From the NCBI GenBank assembly GCA_025360785.1, contig JANYBN010000196.1:1-32160 (forward strand): a stretch of 32,160 bases of DNA, in the 5' to 3' direction. The position numbers and the translations under genes were made by a program. The DNA comes from Geobacter sp. Lineage in GTDB: Bacteria > Desulfobacterota > Desulfuromonadia > Geobacterales > Pseudopelobacteraceae. The notes beneath the pieces were generated by a model. It was not told where the DNA came from. It worked only from the letters and a program-made list of their open reading frames with translations, and did no database searches. The number at the start of each line of letters is the position of its first letter. Position 1 is the stretch's first letter. Below are positions 1-9,268 of the stretch, piece after piece.

Positions 1-1242
1 CATTCCGGATTCCAGTTCTCCGGGTGCCAACTCCCTCTCCACCAGCCCCCGTTCATCAGTTTCCAGCTCAAGGCTGGCGACTTTAGCCCCCTTTCCGGCG
101 ACTTGCGACAACGGATCGGATATGGAGAAATAAGTGAACAATGCCACTTTTCTGAAAACCTTCTGCAGCGAAGGATCCAGCAATTTTCCGGCCTGAAACC
201 CGGCCTTGACCAGAGCCTGAGAAGCGATATCATCACCGCAGCAACTATCGGCAGCCTTATCGACATGGTTGGCATAGGCGATGATCCTTGCTCCCAGAGG
301 GATCGCATCTCCGGCTAAACGGTCCGGAAAACCGCTGCCGTCGAAGTTTTCGTGATGGTGCCTGATGAAAAGCCCCGCCGGTCTCAGGTCCTCGATGGTA
401 TCGATGGCCACCTGACCCCGAATCGGGTGCTGCCGGTATTCCCGCGAATCATCAGCGTTCATGGACTCCTGCGGCAAGATCAGGATCCGTTCCGATATCC
501 CGATCTTGCCTACATCATGCAAAAGCGCCGCAATGCGGATTGTTTCCAACTCATCACCGGCTATTCCCAGCTCTCTGGCAGCGTTCACCGACAGTTCAGC
601 TACATTGCGCGAGTGCTGCCTGAGCCTGCCACCGTGCATCTCTACCAAACCGGAAAAGGCCGCTATTATTGAGTTGTAGTCATCCTTGACCTTCTTGAGC
701 AGAAGGTGCAACTCCTCGTTTTTAGTTCGGATGGCGGTGGTCTGTTCGAGGACGCGACCTTTAAGATTGCTGTTCCATTCTTCCAATTCCAGGTTCTGCT
801 TCAGCACCAGGGCATTAAGACGCCGGTTTTCGATGGTGAACCGGAAACGTTCCAATCCTTCCCGGAATACCCGGACCAGTTCTTCATCGTTCCAGGGTTT
901 GGCAAGATAGCGCCATGCTCCACCCTTATTGATGGCATCAACTGCGGCGGTAACATCGGCATAACCGGTCAATATGATCCGTGAGGCATCAGGTTTAATG
1001 TCGCGCGCTTTTTCCAGGAACTGCGCCCCCCCCATACCCGGCATGCGCTGATCGGATACGATCAAACCGAGATTGGTAAGACCAGGAAGAAGTTTCAGCC
1101 CCTCCTCACCGGACGTGGCCGTGGTAATCTCGATATCCTCCTCATCCATCAACAGCCGCTGTATCGATTTCAGAATATTCTCTTCATCATCAACAAGCAG
1201 TACCGAGACCGGTTCACGTTCTGTCTGCTGCACATCACTCAC
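1..1242 (-). CDS. Receiver-HD-GYP response regulator (C-terminus cut by window edge)
   Basis: This is a response regulator whose output domain is HD-GYP, a family that hydrolyses the second messenger c-di-GMP. The reading frame stays open from a GTG at 1242 to base 1 (414 codons), so the C-terminus is missing. GGAGGT (1253-1248) lies 5 bases upstream of the GTG. The receiver domain spans about residues 12-130, with the acidic pair D18/D19, phospho-acceptor D64, T92 and K115. A coiled linker follows (about 138-190). The HD-GYP domain has H242-D243 in LLHDVGK, then HHHENFDGSGFP at about 295-306 and IPLGARII. The GYP triplet reads GFP (304-306), a substitution seen in the wider family. Its receiver closely resembles that of the next gene upstream (1274-2086), 31 bases away. 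It is the only apparent enzymatic output in the signalling block. Confidence 0.9.
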   Translation of the reverse strand, partial: MSDVQQTEREPVSVLLVDDEENILKSIQRLLMDEEDIEITTATSGEEGLKLLPGLTNLGLIVSDQRMPGMGGAQFLEKARDIKPDASRIILTGYADVTAAVDAINKGGAWRYLAKPWNDEELVRVFREGLERFRFTIENRRLNALVLKQNLELEEWNSNLKGRVLEQTTAIRTKNEELHLLLKKVKDDYNSIIAAFSGLVEMHGGRLRQHSRNVAELSVNAARELGIAGDELETIRIAALLHDVGKIGISERILILPQESMNADDSREYRQHPIRGQVAIDTIEDLRPAGLFIRHHHENFDGSGFPDRLAGDAIPLGARIIAYANHVDKAADSCCGDDIASQALVKAGFQAGKLLDPSLQKVFRKVALFTYFSISDPLSQVAGKGAKVASLELETDERGLVERELAPGELESGM

Positions 1243-1273
1243 ACTGCACCTCCACTTTTAATAATGGTTGCCA

Positions 1274-2086
1274 TCATTTTTCCTTCAACAGCGCAATCAC
1301 GATTGCATCCTGTTCCACTCCGGATATTCTCGTTACATATGCATGGCATATGCATGACGGCAACTTTACAGCATATTCTCCGCATGAATTGCCGGCCAGC
1401 TGTGTAATTGTTTGCACAAGCGGCAGCGGCAGCGTTGATGAGAGATCATTACCGATGAGATCTTCCGCACCCAAACCAACCATCTCGGCTCCAAGCCTGT
1501 TGCATTGCACGATCATACCGTAGCCGTCAGCGCCGATAAACCCGATGGGAAGGACATCCAGAACGCTTTGAAAACTATGCAGGGCACGATTTTGCGACAT
1601 GGCGATCTTAAAACGTTCATCAACAATCTTGTTCAGGTTGTCGTTGATGGTATTCAATTCCGCATTAGCAGCTGTCAGCTCTTCCAGCAGCCTGCGATTG
1701 CTGGCGCGCAGTTCGTAGCGATCAAGCACCTCGTGAATAGTTCTCAACAAGTCATCATCATTCCATGGCTTGGCAATAAACTTGTAAATCTGCCCTTCGT
1801 TTATGGCCGCAACAATGGCTGCTGTATCAGCATAGCCCGAGAGAATAATCCGTTCGGTTTCCGGCCAGCGAAGGCAGACTTCGCTCAGAAACTCAACACC
1901 GTTCATCGCCGGCATCCGGTAGTCTGAAACTATCAACTGGAAGGGACCTGATTGCTCCAGAGTTTCCAGACCTTCCTGTCCTGAAGCGGCAGTGAATATT
2001 TCATATTCCTCTTCCAGAAACAGGCGTTCCAGTGAGCGAAGTACATTTCGTTCATCATCTACAAATAGAATGCGTGCAGAATTCAT
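1274..2086 (-). CDS. Receiver-PAS response regulator without DNA-binding domain
   Basis: This 270-residue protein has an N-terminal receiver (LFVDDE acidic pocket, phospho-acceptor Asp in IVSDYRMP, Lys in FIAKPWN), a coiled-coil segment, and a C-terminal PAS-like domain beginning near VLDVLPIGFIGADGYG. No helix-turn-helix, GGDEF, HD-GYP or kinase domain is visible, so any output must go through protein contacts. The ATG at 2086 is chosen because it lies 4 bases after the stop of the upstream kinase. An in-frame TTG at 2110 would overlap that gene. The receiver is paralogous to that of the neighbouring HD-GYP protein; the two share the KPWND region and the NRRL linker. Translational coupling to the upstream kinase is likely. 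Confidence 0.85.
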   Translation of the reverse strand: MNSARILFVDDERNVLRSLERLFLEEEYEIFTAASGQEGLETLEQSGPFQLIVSDYRMPAMNGVEFLSEVCLRWPETERIILSGYADTAAIVAAINEGQIYKFIAKPWNDDDLLRTIHEVLDRYELRASNRRLLEELTAANAELNTINDNLNKIVDERFKIAMSQNRALHSFQSVLDVLPIGFIGADGYGMIVQCNRLGAEMVGLGAEDLIGNDLSSTLPLPLVQTITQLAGNSCGEYAVKLPSCICHAYVTRISGVEQDAIVIALLKEK

Positions 2087-2090
2087 TTTT

Positions 2091-3314
2091 TCATTGCCTC
2101 TTGCCTTCAACAGGTAATCTGACTATAAAAGTAGTGCCTTTGCCGACTTCGCTCTTTACCAGCAGTTCACCACCATGCTTCCTGACAATATCAGAGCTGA
2201 TAGCCAAGCCGAGGCCCGTTCCTTTACCCGCCTCTTTCGTGGTAAAGAACGGTTCGAATATTTTTTCCATATTTTCAGGTGAAATGCCGCAACCGGTATC
2301 GGCAACACTGATTTCGACTGTATGGTCAACCTGTGTTGTGGCAAGGGAAATCAATCCTTTGCCGGAAATCGAGTGTGCTGCATTTACAAGCAGGTTCATC
2401 ACAACCTGGCTTATCTGCTGCGGTCGGCAAACCACCAGCGGAATATCTCCGAGGGAAAGGTCAAGCTCCGCAACATATTTGATCTCGTTTCGCACTACAT
2501 TGAGAGTGCTTTGAATGCACTCATTCAAATCCGCAGAAATCGCGTCGTTCCCCTCGGCCCGAGAAAAGCTTTTCAAGTCCTGCACGATCTTGCTGACCCG
2601 TTTTGAACCCTCCAGCGATTCTGCTATTAACTCGCGAAAATCCTTCATAACAAAAGCCAGTTTGATCTGGCGTTTAAGGTCCGCAATCGATTTTTTGGTA
2701 TCCTCATCAGAACATTTTTCAATGGCCTGTTCCTGAATTTCAATAAACTGGGCCAGCTTTTCGGCATACTTCCAGAGGGAATTCAGATTGCTTGTGATGT
2801 ACCCCATCGGATTGTTGATCTCGTGCGCAACTCCGGCAGCCAACTGCCCAATGGAGGCCATCTTCTCCTGCTGTATTATTCGTGCCTGTGATTCCTTCAG
2901 CTGCAGCTCCATCCGCCTCTTGTCCTGCAGTAACTGCCATTCGCGCAGCGCTCCTGCAACTGCTACCCCGATCGATGCAAATACCTCAGGAGATTTCACC
3001 ATATAATCCAGTGCCCCCCGCTTGATCGCCTCCACCGCCACTTGTTCACTGCCGAAGCTGGTCATAATAATTGTAGGGAACGCCGCTTCGCCTGCAGAAG
3101 CAGCCAGAAGATCAATACTGCTCCCATCGCTGAGGTTAAGATCCATAATTACAATCGTTGGAATGGTTACTGCTATATGTTCCCGATACGCCTTAATGCT
3201 CATAACTACTGATATGATCGCATTCGGGTACGTTTTCTCAATGCTGCGCCTGATTGCTGCGGCATGACCAGGATCATCCTCGGCAATCAGAATATCCAGA
3301 GGCAACATATTCAT
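2091..3314 (-). CDS. Receiver-first sensor histidine kinase (REC-HisKA-HATPase)
   Basis: This soluble kinase of about 407 residues begins with a receiver domain (about 5-125; acidic E12/D13/D14, phospho-acceptor D58 in IVIMDLNLSDG, Lys in YMVKSPE). A short coiled linker leads to a HisKA region with the phospho-accepting H164 in [11 protein letters not shown], then an HATPase domain (N-box VVMNLLVNAAH, G1 DTGCG, G2 GKGTGLGLA). It has no membrane segment, so input should come by phosphorylation of its own receiver. The ATG at 3314 overlaps the upstream stop codon in an ATGA arrangement; the in-frame TTG at 3320 is less likely. The receiver resembles that of the upstream hybrid kinase. The kinase half resembles that of the Cache/PAS kinase at 9269-12436. 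Confidence 0.88.
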   Translation of the reverse strand: MNMLPLDILIAEDDPGHAAAIRRSIEKTYPNAIISVVMSIKAYREHIAVTIPTIVIMDLNLSDGSSIDLLAASAGEAAFPTIIMTSFGSEQVAVEAIKRGALDYMVKSPEVFASIGVAVAGALREWQLLQDKRRMELQLKESQARIIQQEKMASIGQLAAGVAHEINNPMGYITSNLNSLWKYAEKLAQFIEIQEQAIEKCSDEDTKKSIADLKRQIKLAFVMKDFRELIAESLEGSKRVSKIVQDLKSFSRAEGNDAISADLNECIQSTLNVVRNEIKYVAELDLSLGDIPLVVCRPQQISQVVMNLLVNAAHSISGKGLISLATTQVDHTVEISVADTGCGISPENMEKIFEPFFTTKEAGKGTGLGLAISSDIVRKHGGELLVKSEVGKGTTFIVRLPVEGKRQ

Positions 3315-5254
3315 GAGCAATTCCCCCCATCCAGCACAGCTCTCACCTTTTCGGACAGCTGTGAGACAGTAAACGGTTTATGTATAAAATTGGTTCCCTC
3401 CGGCAGCACTCCTCGATTGGAAATAATGTCATCTGTATAGCCGGACATGTACAGCACCTTGATGCCCGGATTGACAGTTCTGACAAATTCATACAGCTCT
3501 TTGCCGTTTAACTCAGGCATGATGACATCACTCAGAAGCAGTGATATTTTGCCGGCTTGTTGTTCATAGAGCTTGCACGCCTCAAGCGGGGATCTGCTGC
3601 ATATAACGGTGTAGCCGCACTCCTCAAGCAACAGTTGTGCGATTTGCAGGTTCGATTCATCATCTTCTACCAGCAGGATTGTTTCACTTCCCCTTGGCAC
3701 AGAGATGGATGATTCAAGGGGCCGTTCAATATTTAGCAGGATTTGCCGCGGTAAGTGGATTACAAACGTAGTGCCATTGCCCGGCTGACTTTCCACATGA
3801 ATTTCGCCGTTGTTCTGTTTAACAATTCCATAAACGGTCGCAAGCCCCAGACCGGTGCCTTTTCCAAGCTCTTTGGTCGTAAAAAACGGCTCGAATATCT
3901 GCTCTATGGCCGCCTCATCAATGCCGCAACCTGTATCGCTGACACAAATACGTATATATTCACCGGGTGACGCGCCACGATGCGAATGGCAATAGAAATC
4001 GTCAAGGTCCGCATTAGATGTCGTAATGATAATTTCCCCGCTTCCTTCGATCGCATCACGTGCATTTACCACCAGATTTACCAGTATCTGGTCTATTTGT
4101 GATGGATCCATCAAAATCGGACCGGAGTCATGATCGGGCACAAACAAGAGTTTGATATCCTCACTGATCAGTTTATGAAGCAGCTTCATCTCGTCACTGA
4201 TAGTTTTGTTAATATCGAGAATACATGGCTGCACCACCTGTTTTCGGGAGAACGCCAGCAGTTGTTTGGTCAGTTCGGAAGAGCGCCTGCTGGCATCCAG
4301 CACACCAAGGAGGTAAGAAGCGCATTTTTCGTCAGAGGGCAACCGCTTCAGGGCAAGCTCCGTGTATCCGGAGATCACGTTCAGCATATTGTTAAAATCG
4401 TGAGCCACGCCACCAGCCAGCCTCCCCACGGCATCCATCTTCTGAGCCTGACGCAACTGATCTTCCAGCCTGCGATGTTCGGAGATGTCCCGGCCAACCT
4501 CGATAACGCTGACAACCTGGCCATCTTCCTTGACCGGAATTGACCTTAGTTCCCAGACCTTTCCGTCTGGTGCGGTGATGATTATGATAGACGGATCACC
4601 AGTTTGCAGGCTTTTTAAAACCGGACAATTATCACACGGCACCTTGTTGTCATGCCAGAGTTCGTAGCAATGGCCGTCCTTCACATTGTCGGATCCGGGC
4701 TCAAGGGATGATGTAGCGGCCAGATTAGCCCAGAGAACCTGCCGGTCGGGGCCATGGAGAATAATGCGGTCCGGCAGCGTATCCAGCAGTGCGTTGAACT
4801 GGTTGGAAAGCGTATGGAACCTGGTCTCGCTCTCACGAATGTCACGTTCGGCCCGTTTGCGATCAATCAGCAGATTCCATTCCCGCAGGGCGCGTTCCAC
4901 GGTACGTGGCATGCCGGCAAAGGCTTCGGGTGACTTGACGACATAATCAATGGCGCCGGCTTTGATCGCTTCCACGGCAACCTGCTCGTTGCCGTGACTG
5001 GTCATCAGCAGGATCGGGAATGCCCCCTCTTCTGCCGGTGCTGTCAGCACCTCAACAGCCTTACCATCGGGAAGATTCAAGTCCATAATGACTATATCCG
5101 GAACGGATTCAGCCACAAGGGCTCGATACTCCCGGAGCGAACCGGTAACGGTAACTGTCACCGGCATACCGCATGAGATCAGCTCCCGTTTCAGCGATTC
5201 GGCGTGGGCTGCCTCATCTTCAACAACAATGACATTCAAATGCTTTGCTTCCAT
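3311..5254 (-). CDS. Hybrid histidine kinase REC-PAS-HisKA-HATPase-REC
   Basis: This 647-residue cytoplasmic hybrid kinase has receivers at both ends. The N-terminal receiver (about 5-125) has D58 in MDLNLPDG. A PAS domain follows (about 147-262) and contains C196, C207 and C210 (CDNC). HisKA has H285 in GGVAHDFNNML. The HATPase domain covers about 385-503 (N398 in [22 protein letters not shown]). The C-terminal receiver (about 525-645) has D576 in LLLSDVIMP and K626. The ATG at 5254 is preceded by AGGTGG; an in-frame GTG at 5293 lacks this support. The next gene overlaps its end by 4 bases. The Cys motif in the PAS domain resembles one common in PAS domains of related bacteria and could sense metal or redox state, which is inference only. 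Confidence 0.9.
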   Translation of the reverse strand: MEAKHLNVIVVEDEAAHAESLKRELISCGMPVTVTVTGSLREYRALVAESVPDIVIMDLNLPDGKAVEVLTAPAEEGAFPILLMTSHGNEQVAVEAIKAGAIDYVVKSPEAFAGMPRTVERALREWNLLIDRKRAERDIRESETRFHTLSNQFNALLDTLPDRIILHGPDRQVLWANLAATSSLEPGSDNVKDGHCYELWHDNKVPCDNCPVLKSLQTGDPSIIIITAPDGKVWELRSIPVKEDGQVVSVIEVGRDISEHRRLEDQLRQAQKMDAVGRLAGGVAHDFNNMLNVISGYTELALKRLPSDEKCASYLLGVLDASRRSSELTKQLLAFSRKQVVQPCILDINKTISDEMKLLHKLISEDIKLLFVPDHDSGPILMDPSQIDQILVNLVVNARDAIEGSGEIIITTSNADLDDFYCHSHRGASPGEYIRICVSDTGCGIDEAAIEQIFEPFFTTKELGKGTGLGLATVYGIVKQNNGEIHVESQPGNGTTFVIHLPRQILLNIERPLESSISVPRGSETILLVEDDESNLQIAQLLLEECGYTVICSRSPLEACKLYEQQAGKISLLLSDVIMPELNGKELYEFVRTVNPGIKVLYMSGYTDDIISNRGVLPEGTNFIHKPFTVSQLSEKVRAVLDGGNCS

Positions 5255-5297
5255 CTCACCACCTGTTAGTAGAGCCGCAAAATCCTGTTGCACATTT

Positions 5298-5741
5298 TTA
5301 AATATTTGGGCGCTGATTCCAGGCCAGCCAATAGTAACCCAGAACCTCCATCAGTTCGACAAACTTCGAGAAATCAACCGGCTTGACCAGATAACTGTTG
5401 GCATGGCACTCATACGCCTTGACAACATCCGATTCGGATGCCGAGGTTGTCAGGATGACAACCGGGATATTTTCCAGCAAGGGTTCCTCTTTGATGGTTT
5501 TCAAAACCTGCAGACCATCAACCTTTGGCAGACGCAGGTCGAGCAGGACAATACCAGGCCTTGGAGAGGCGACCGGGTCGCCGAAAGCACCCCGTCTGTA
5601 GAGATAATCCAAAGCCTCCTGGCCGTCTGAAAGATGTATCAGGCGGTTGGCTATCCGTGATGTCTCAAAATTTCTTTTCACGATCTCAGCATGGGCCGGG
5701 TCGTCTTCCACTAATAGAACTACAATCGGTTCACCTTGCAT
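5298..5741 (-). CDS. Stand-alone receiver (Rcp1/CheY-like response regulator)
   Basis: This 147-residue single-domain response regulator has the acidic pocket E12/D13/D14, phospho-acceptor D68 in VLLDLRLPKVDG, TT at 98-99 and K120 in YLVKPVDF. The long beta2-to-beta3 loop (YLYRRGAFGDPVASPRPG) is typical of the Rcp1-like group, which usually pairs with GAF/phytochrome-type kinases having a TVSHDLKSPL phospho-acceptor box. The gene immediately upstream (5789-9247) encodes just such a kinase 47 bases away, so the two are probably partners. AAGGAG sits about 8 bases upstream of the ATG at 5741. No output domain is present, so it probably acts as a phosphate shuttle or binds a target protein. Confidence 0.9.
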   Translation of the reverse strand: MQGEPIVVLLVEDDPAHAEIVKRNFETSRIANRLIHLSDGQEALDYLYRRGAFGDPVASPRPGIVLLDLRLPKVDGLQVLKTIKEEPLLENIPVVILTTSASESDVVKAYECHANSYLVKPVDFSKFVELMEVLGYYWLAWNQRPNI

Positions 5742-5788
5742 ATTGTGATCTCCTTGCCCTGATAGCGCTGGAAACGACTTCTAACGTA

Positions 5789-8700
5789 TCATTTTTGTAC
5801 AGCCTCCGGCAATGTGAACCGGAAACAGGAACCATGCCCTTCTCCTTTGGACTCGACCCAGATTCGACCACCATATATCTCTACGATCCGTTTTACCAGC
5901 GCCAACCCCAATCCGGTCCCCTCGCTCTTTGAATCAAGCTTGTCAAAAAGACTGAACACTTTTTCGTGATACCGTGGATCAATGCCGATGCCGTTATCCC
6001 TCACAAAAAACACCGTGGCGCCATCTTCAATATCACAACCGATTTCGATATGCGGCGCAGGCTCATCTCCAATATATTTTACGGCATTCTCCACCAGATT
6101 TTGCCAGATTTCCACCAAACGCGACCGGTCGCCTGACAGGAAAACCGGCGAATCAATAACCTCTACAACAACCTCACGTTCGCTGATCCTCCCGGCGTCC
6201 AACCGGATAGCCTCATCAGCCAGATCCTTGAAAGCGACTTTCTGTGGAGGATTGTTGATACGTCCAACGCGCGACAATTCCAATAGTTCGTCGAGGAGTT
6301 GCGACATTTTGTCGGCTGCGTTGTGCATAAAGCCAAGATCCTGCTGAACGCGGGGATTGTCAGGGAGCTTGATATCCTCTACAAGATACCCCAGAAAGGT
6401 TTTTATGGTAACCAATGGACTCTTTAAATCATGTGATACGGTATAGGTGAACCGCTCCAGTTCCGCATTCTTCTCTTCTATTTCCCGTTCTTTCTGCTTG
6501 CGTGCTTCTTCCGCAACAGATTGCCGGATAACCATGGCGACGGTATTACCGAGTCCGTCCAGCATGGCGTCTTCATCGGGCGAAATTGTATGTTTGGCGA
6601 AAAGAGCCAATACCCCAATAATCTCACCGTCACGAACCCGCAACTGGTAACCGGCAAATGACTCAAGACCGAGATCGTGGGCCCATTCACGGTCATGAAC
6701 TCGAGGGTCGTTCTGAACGTCGTTGCAGATAAACTTGTGTTCATCACCTGAGGCAACACGTCCGATCTTATAACAGCCGAATGGTACGCGGCGGTGCACT
6801 TTACCATCAACATGGGTGTAGCGGCCGGAACTTGCCAGCAGATGCAGGCAGCGATCACGGTAGCGGCACACATGCGGTTCTTCATGCACCTCGGCATGGA
6901 TGCAGCCCTGTTCGCATAAATCTCCGGGGCGAATCAGCCAGATTTTGCAGAAATCAGCGTCAAAAATCCGGACAATACTCTCTGTAATATCCTTGAGCTT
7001 ACTTTCCAAAGGCGAGGACGCTATCAGCGACTGCTGGAGCAGATTGATTTCCTGCTGCCTCTGAAGCGTAATATTGCGTTCCTCTTCGACCCGTTTGCGT
7101 TCGGCGATTTTCCAGACTGATCCCATCAGCAGAGTAAGCTGAAGTAAGTCGGAATCGTCATAAGCGGCTTCCTTGTTTGCAACTCCCACGACGGCGACAA
7201 TCTTACCCTGATCAAAATGAGGAATAGTCAGGAAACGGGTCAGAGGCACATGGCCTTCGGGATACCCTTTTTTGAGCGGGTCAGGAGCATCAAAATCGTT
7301 GATCATGATCGAACTGCGTTGTCGCACTGCTTCTCCCCAGATGCCGGTCTTATCCAGATCATACAGGGACTGGGGATTCGCGACGCTACATGCCTGCATC
7401 ACGTCATGCGACCAACAGTTGAGGACAAACTGTTGCTTGATTTCATCATAATAATAGATGTAGCCATACTTGCTGGAGGTCATACCGAGAGCCTCACCAA
7501 GGGCAAAATCCAGCAGTTCCTTGACATCACCTGACTCGAACTGGAAGATATTCAGCAAACATTGCAAGCGCTCCTTGTTGCGCCTGACCTGTTCTTCCGA
7601 TCGCCGGTAATACGATGCGCTCCGCTGCCGCCAGATGAATCCGAAACCTGTTCCGGCGCTTAGCAGCATGGCGCTTATCAGAAGCACTGTGCCCCACAGT
7701 CTCTCCAGCATCGGCGCATATATTTCCTCTTCATCCATGCGTGACACAAGATGCCAGGGAGAATCAGGGATATTGCGTAATGCAGCCATGACCGGGTGTC
7801 CCCGGTAGTCGATACCCCGCACAATTCCCTCGCGACCCAAAGCCGCCATTACAACAATAACATTGGTTCTTTCGAGCGGTAACCTCAGGTTCAAAGCCGT
7901 AACTTTTCTGAATCTGAGCTCATTCAGAGCCACTGCTTCGTTCCCATCCCTGCGCACCAGCAGCGTTTCGGCCGTCGTACTGGAGTCAGGCCACCGCTGT
8001 ATGAACGGATAGAGGTATTTTTCGGGGTCGATCCTCATCACCAGCACACCGAGAGCATCTCCCTCACGCGATGGATCAAAAACAGGGACCAGAATGCTTA
8101 GAAAGATTTTCCCGCTGAACTCGTTACGATAAAAGTCAGCGAATATAATCTGCCTGGTGCGCAGCGATTCGAGCGCCTTTTGTTTCACGGAGCTGGAAAC
8201 AGGTTCAACTGCAGTTTCGGGGAGCGACAATCGGGTATTTCCCTGGGCATCCAGCAGAAACATCCTGTTGTAATTATGGTTATGCAGGAGATTGCCGAGC
8301 CACACTTCGAATTCACGTCGCGCCTGCTCTGACTTCGGATGCTGTATGCACGTTTTCACGAGTGATGCAAAAGCGGCGTTACGGTAAAAGATGCCTGCAT
8401 CTGACATGCGCTCGTCACGCCAGAGCATCAATTCCCCCATCTTCAGGTCGGCGATTGCGGACAACTGGCGTTCAACACCGTCCAGATACTGTTTCTGGTG
8501 ATTGCGGTGATAGAAGTAGCCGGCGGCGATGATTCCGGCCACCAGAAAGATAAAGAGTACGATGATAAACCGGGAAAAGCTGGGCGACTCCTGGTCGCGC
8601 CGGTTTGTTTCCGGCCAGGCGAACGATTGAGAAAGCGCCAACAACGCGAGCGCGAATGCCACAAAAGCAACGCTCGTAGTAGCCGCCGGCGGTATGAAGA

Positions 8701-9247
8701 TGCCGCCGTAAAACATCGGGGTGCCGAAAAGATAGGCGAGGATAAGCATGATGTAGGCAGCAACCAGCATGACAGCGATCCACCAGGCGACCTTTGCCCG
8801 CAAGAGCTTGCCGGGTCCGGAGGAAAGCACAGCCGGGAACGCCAGGCTGAAAAGCAGAAAGGTGATGGCCGCTATGGGCGACATATGCCCGACGGGGGAA
8901 CCCTCTACAGCCCCTATTGCTTGAATGCCGAGGTGTTCGATATCAAGAAAGATACCCCTTATGGAGAGAAAAAACAACGCCGCGGAGGTGAAGCCGCCGG
9001 AAGCGAAGATCGACAGTACAAACAGCCTGGCCCGGCGGTCGCGTAATGCACGGTCGGCAAGCTGAAGAACAACCCCGTAGACAATGAACAGAATTGCCGT
9101 GCTCGGCGCCATCGGGATAAACCCCCGGCCCAAGCTGGCCAGACGCGGCAAATCCAGCAGCCATCCCGCAAGGGCGCAGCAGCCGATACCCGCCGAAACA
9201 GCGCCACCAATCCGCACAAGAAATTTATAGGTTTTGGTCTCTCTCAT
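5789..9247 (-). CDS. 7TM-Cache-GAF-GAF sensor histidine kinase
   Basis: This 1152-residue membrane kinase has about seven hydrophobic segments in its first 245 residues. A large extracytoplasmic domain of Cache type follows (about 250-515), then another membrane segment (517-537). Two GAF-like domains come next (about 565-715 and 735-910), then a coiled linker and HisKA with H939 in TVSHDLKSPL. The HATPase domain has N1050/N1054 near QNLVENAVKY, DNGIGID and GTGLGLAL. The second GAF holds a Cys set: C778, C782, C794, C800 and C825. The N-terminal membrane region contains two related motifs (MAPSTAILF near 46, MSPIAAITF near 122), suggesting internal duplication. GAGG lies just upstream of the ATG at 9247. 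Its likely partner is the stand-alone receiver encoded just downstream. The ligand is unknown. Confidence 0.88.
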   Translation of the reverse strand: MRETKTYKFLVRIGGAVSAGIGCCALAGWLLDLPRLASLGRGFIPMAPSTAILFIVYGVVLQLADRALRDRRARLFVLSIFASGGFTSAALFFLSIRGIFLDIEHLGIQAIGAVEGSPVGHMSPIAAITFLLFSLAFPAVLSSGPGKLLRAKVAWWIAVMLVAAYIMLILAYLFGTPMFYGGIFIPPAATTSVAFVAFALALLALSQSFAWPETNRRDQESPSFSRFIIVLFIFLVAGIIAAGYFYHRNHQKQYLDGVERQLSAIADLKMGELMLWRDERMSDAGIFYRNAAFASLVKTCIQHPKSEQARREFEVWLGNLLHNHNYNRMFLLDAQGNTRLSLPETAVEPVSSSVKQKALESLRTRQIIFADFYRNEFSGKIFLSILVPVFDPSREGDALGVLVMRIDPEKYLYPFIQRWPDSSTTAETLLVRRDGNEAVALNELRFRKVTALNLRLPLERTNVIVVMAALGREGIVRGIDYRGHPVMAALRNIPDSPWHLVSRMDEEEIYAPMLERLWGTVLLISAMLLSAGTGFGFIWRQRSASYYRRSEEQVRRNKERLQCLLNIFQFESGDVKELLDFALGEALGMTSSKYGYIYYYDEIKQQFVLNCWSHDVMQACSVANPQSLYDLDKTGIWGEAVRQRSSIMINDFDAPDPLKKGYPEGHVPLTRFLTIPHFDQGKIVAVVGVANKEAAYDDSDLLQLTLLMGSVWKIAERKRVEEERNITLQRQQEINLLQQSLIASSPLESKLKDITESIVRIFDADFCKIWLIRPGDLCEQGCIHAEVHEEPHVCRYRDRCLHLLASSGRYTHVDGKVHRRVPFGCYKIGRVASGDEHKFICNDVQNDPRVHDREWAHDLGLESFAGYQLRVRDGEIIGVLALFAKHTISPDEDAMLDGLGNTVAMVIRQSVAEEARKQKEREIEEKNAELERFTYTVSHDLKSPLVTIKTFLGYLVEDIKLPDNPRVQQDLGFMHNAADKMSQLLDELLELSRVGRINNPPQKVAFKDLADEAIRLDAGRISEREVVVEVIDSPVFLSGDRSRLVEIWQNLVENAVKYIGDEPAPHIEIGCDIEDGATVFFVRDNGIGIDPRYHEKVFSLFDKLDSKSEGTGLGLALVKRIVEIYGGRIWVESKGEGHGSCFRFTLPEAVQK

Positions 9248-9268
9248 AGGTTCCTCTGCCGATATCCA

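Noticed and set aside
8498-9046. 182-codon plus-strand frame antisense to the 7TM kinase
   Set aside because: It is rich in Arg, Gly and Glu, as expected for the complement of membrane-coding DNA, and lacks start signals.
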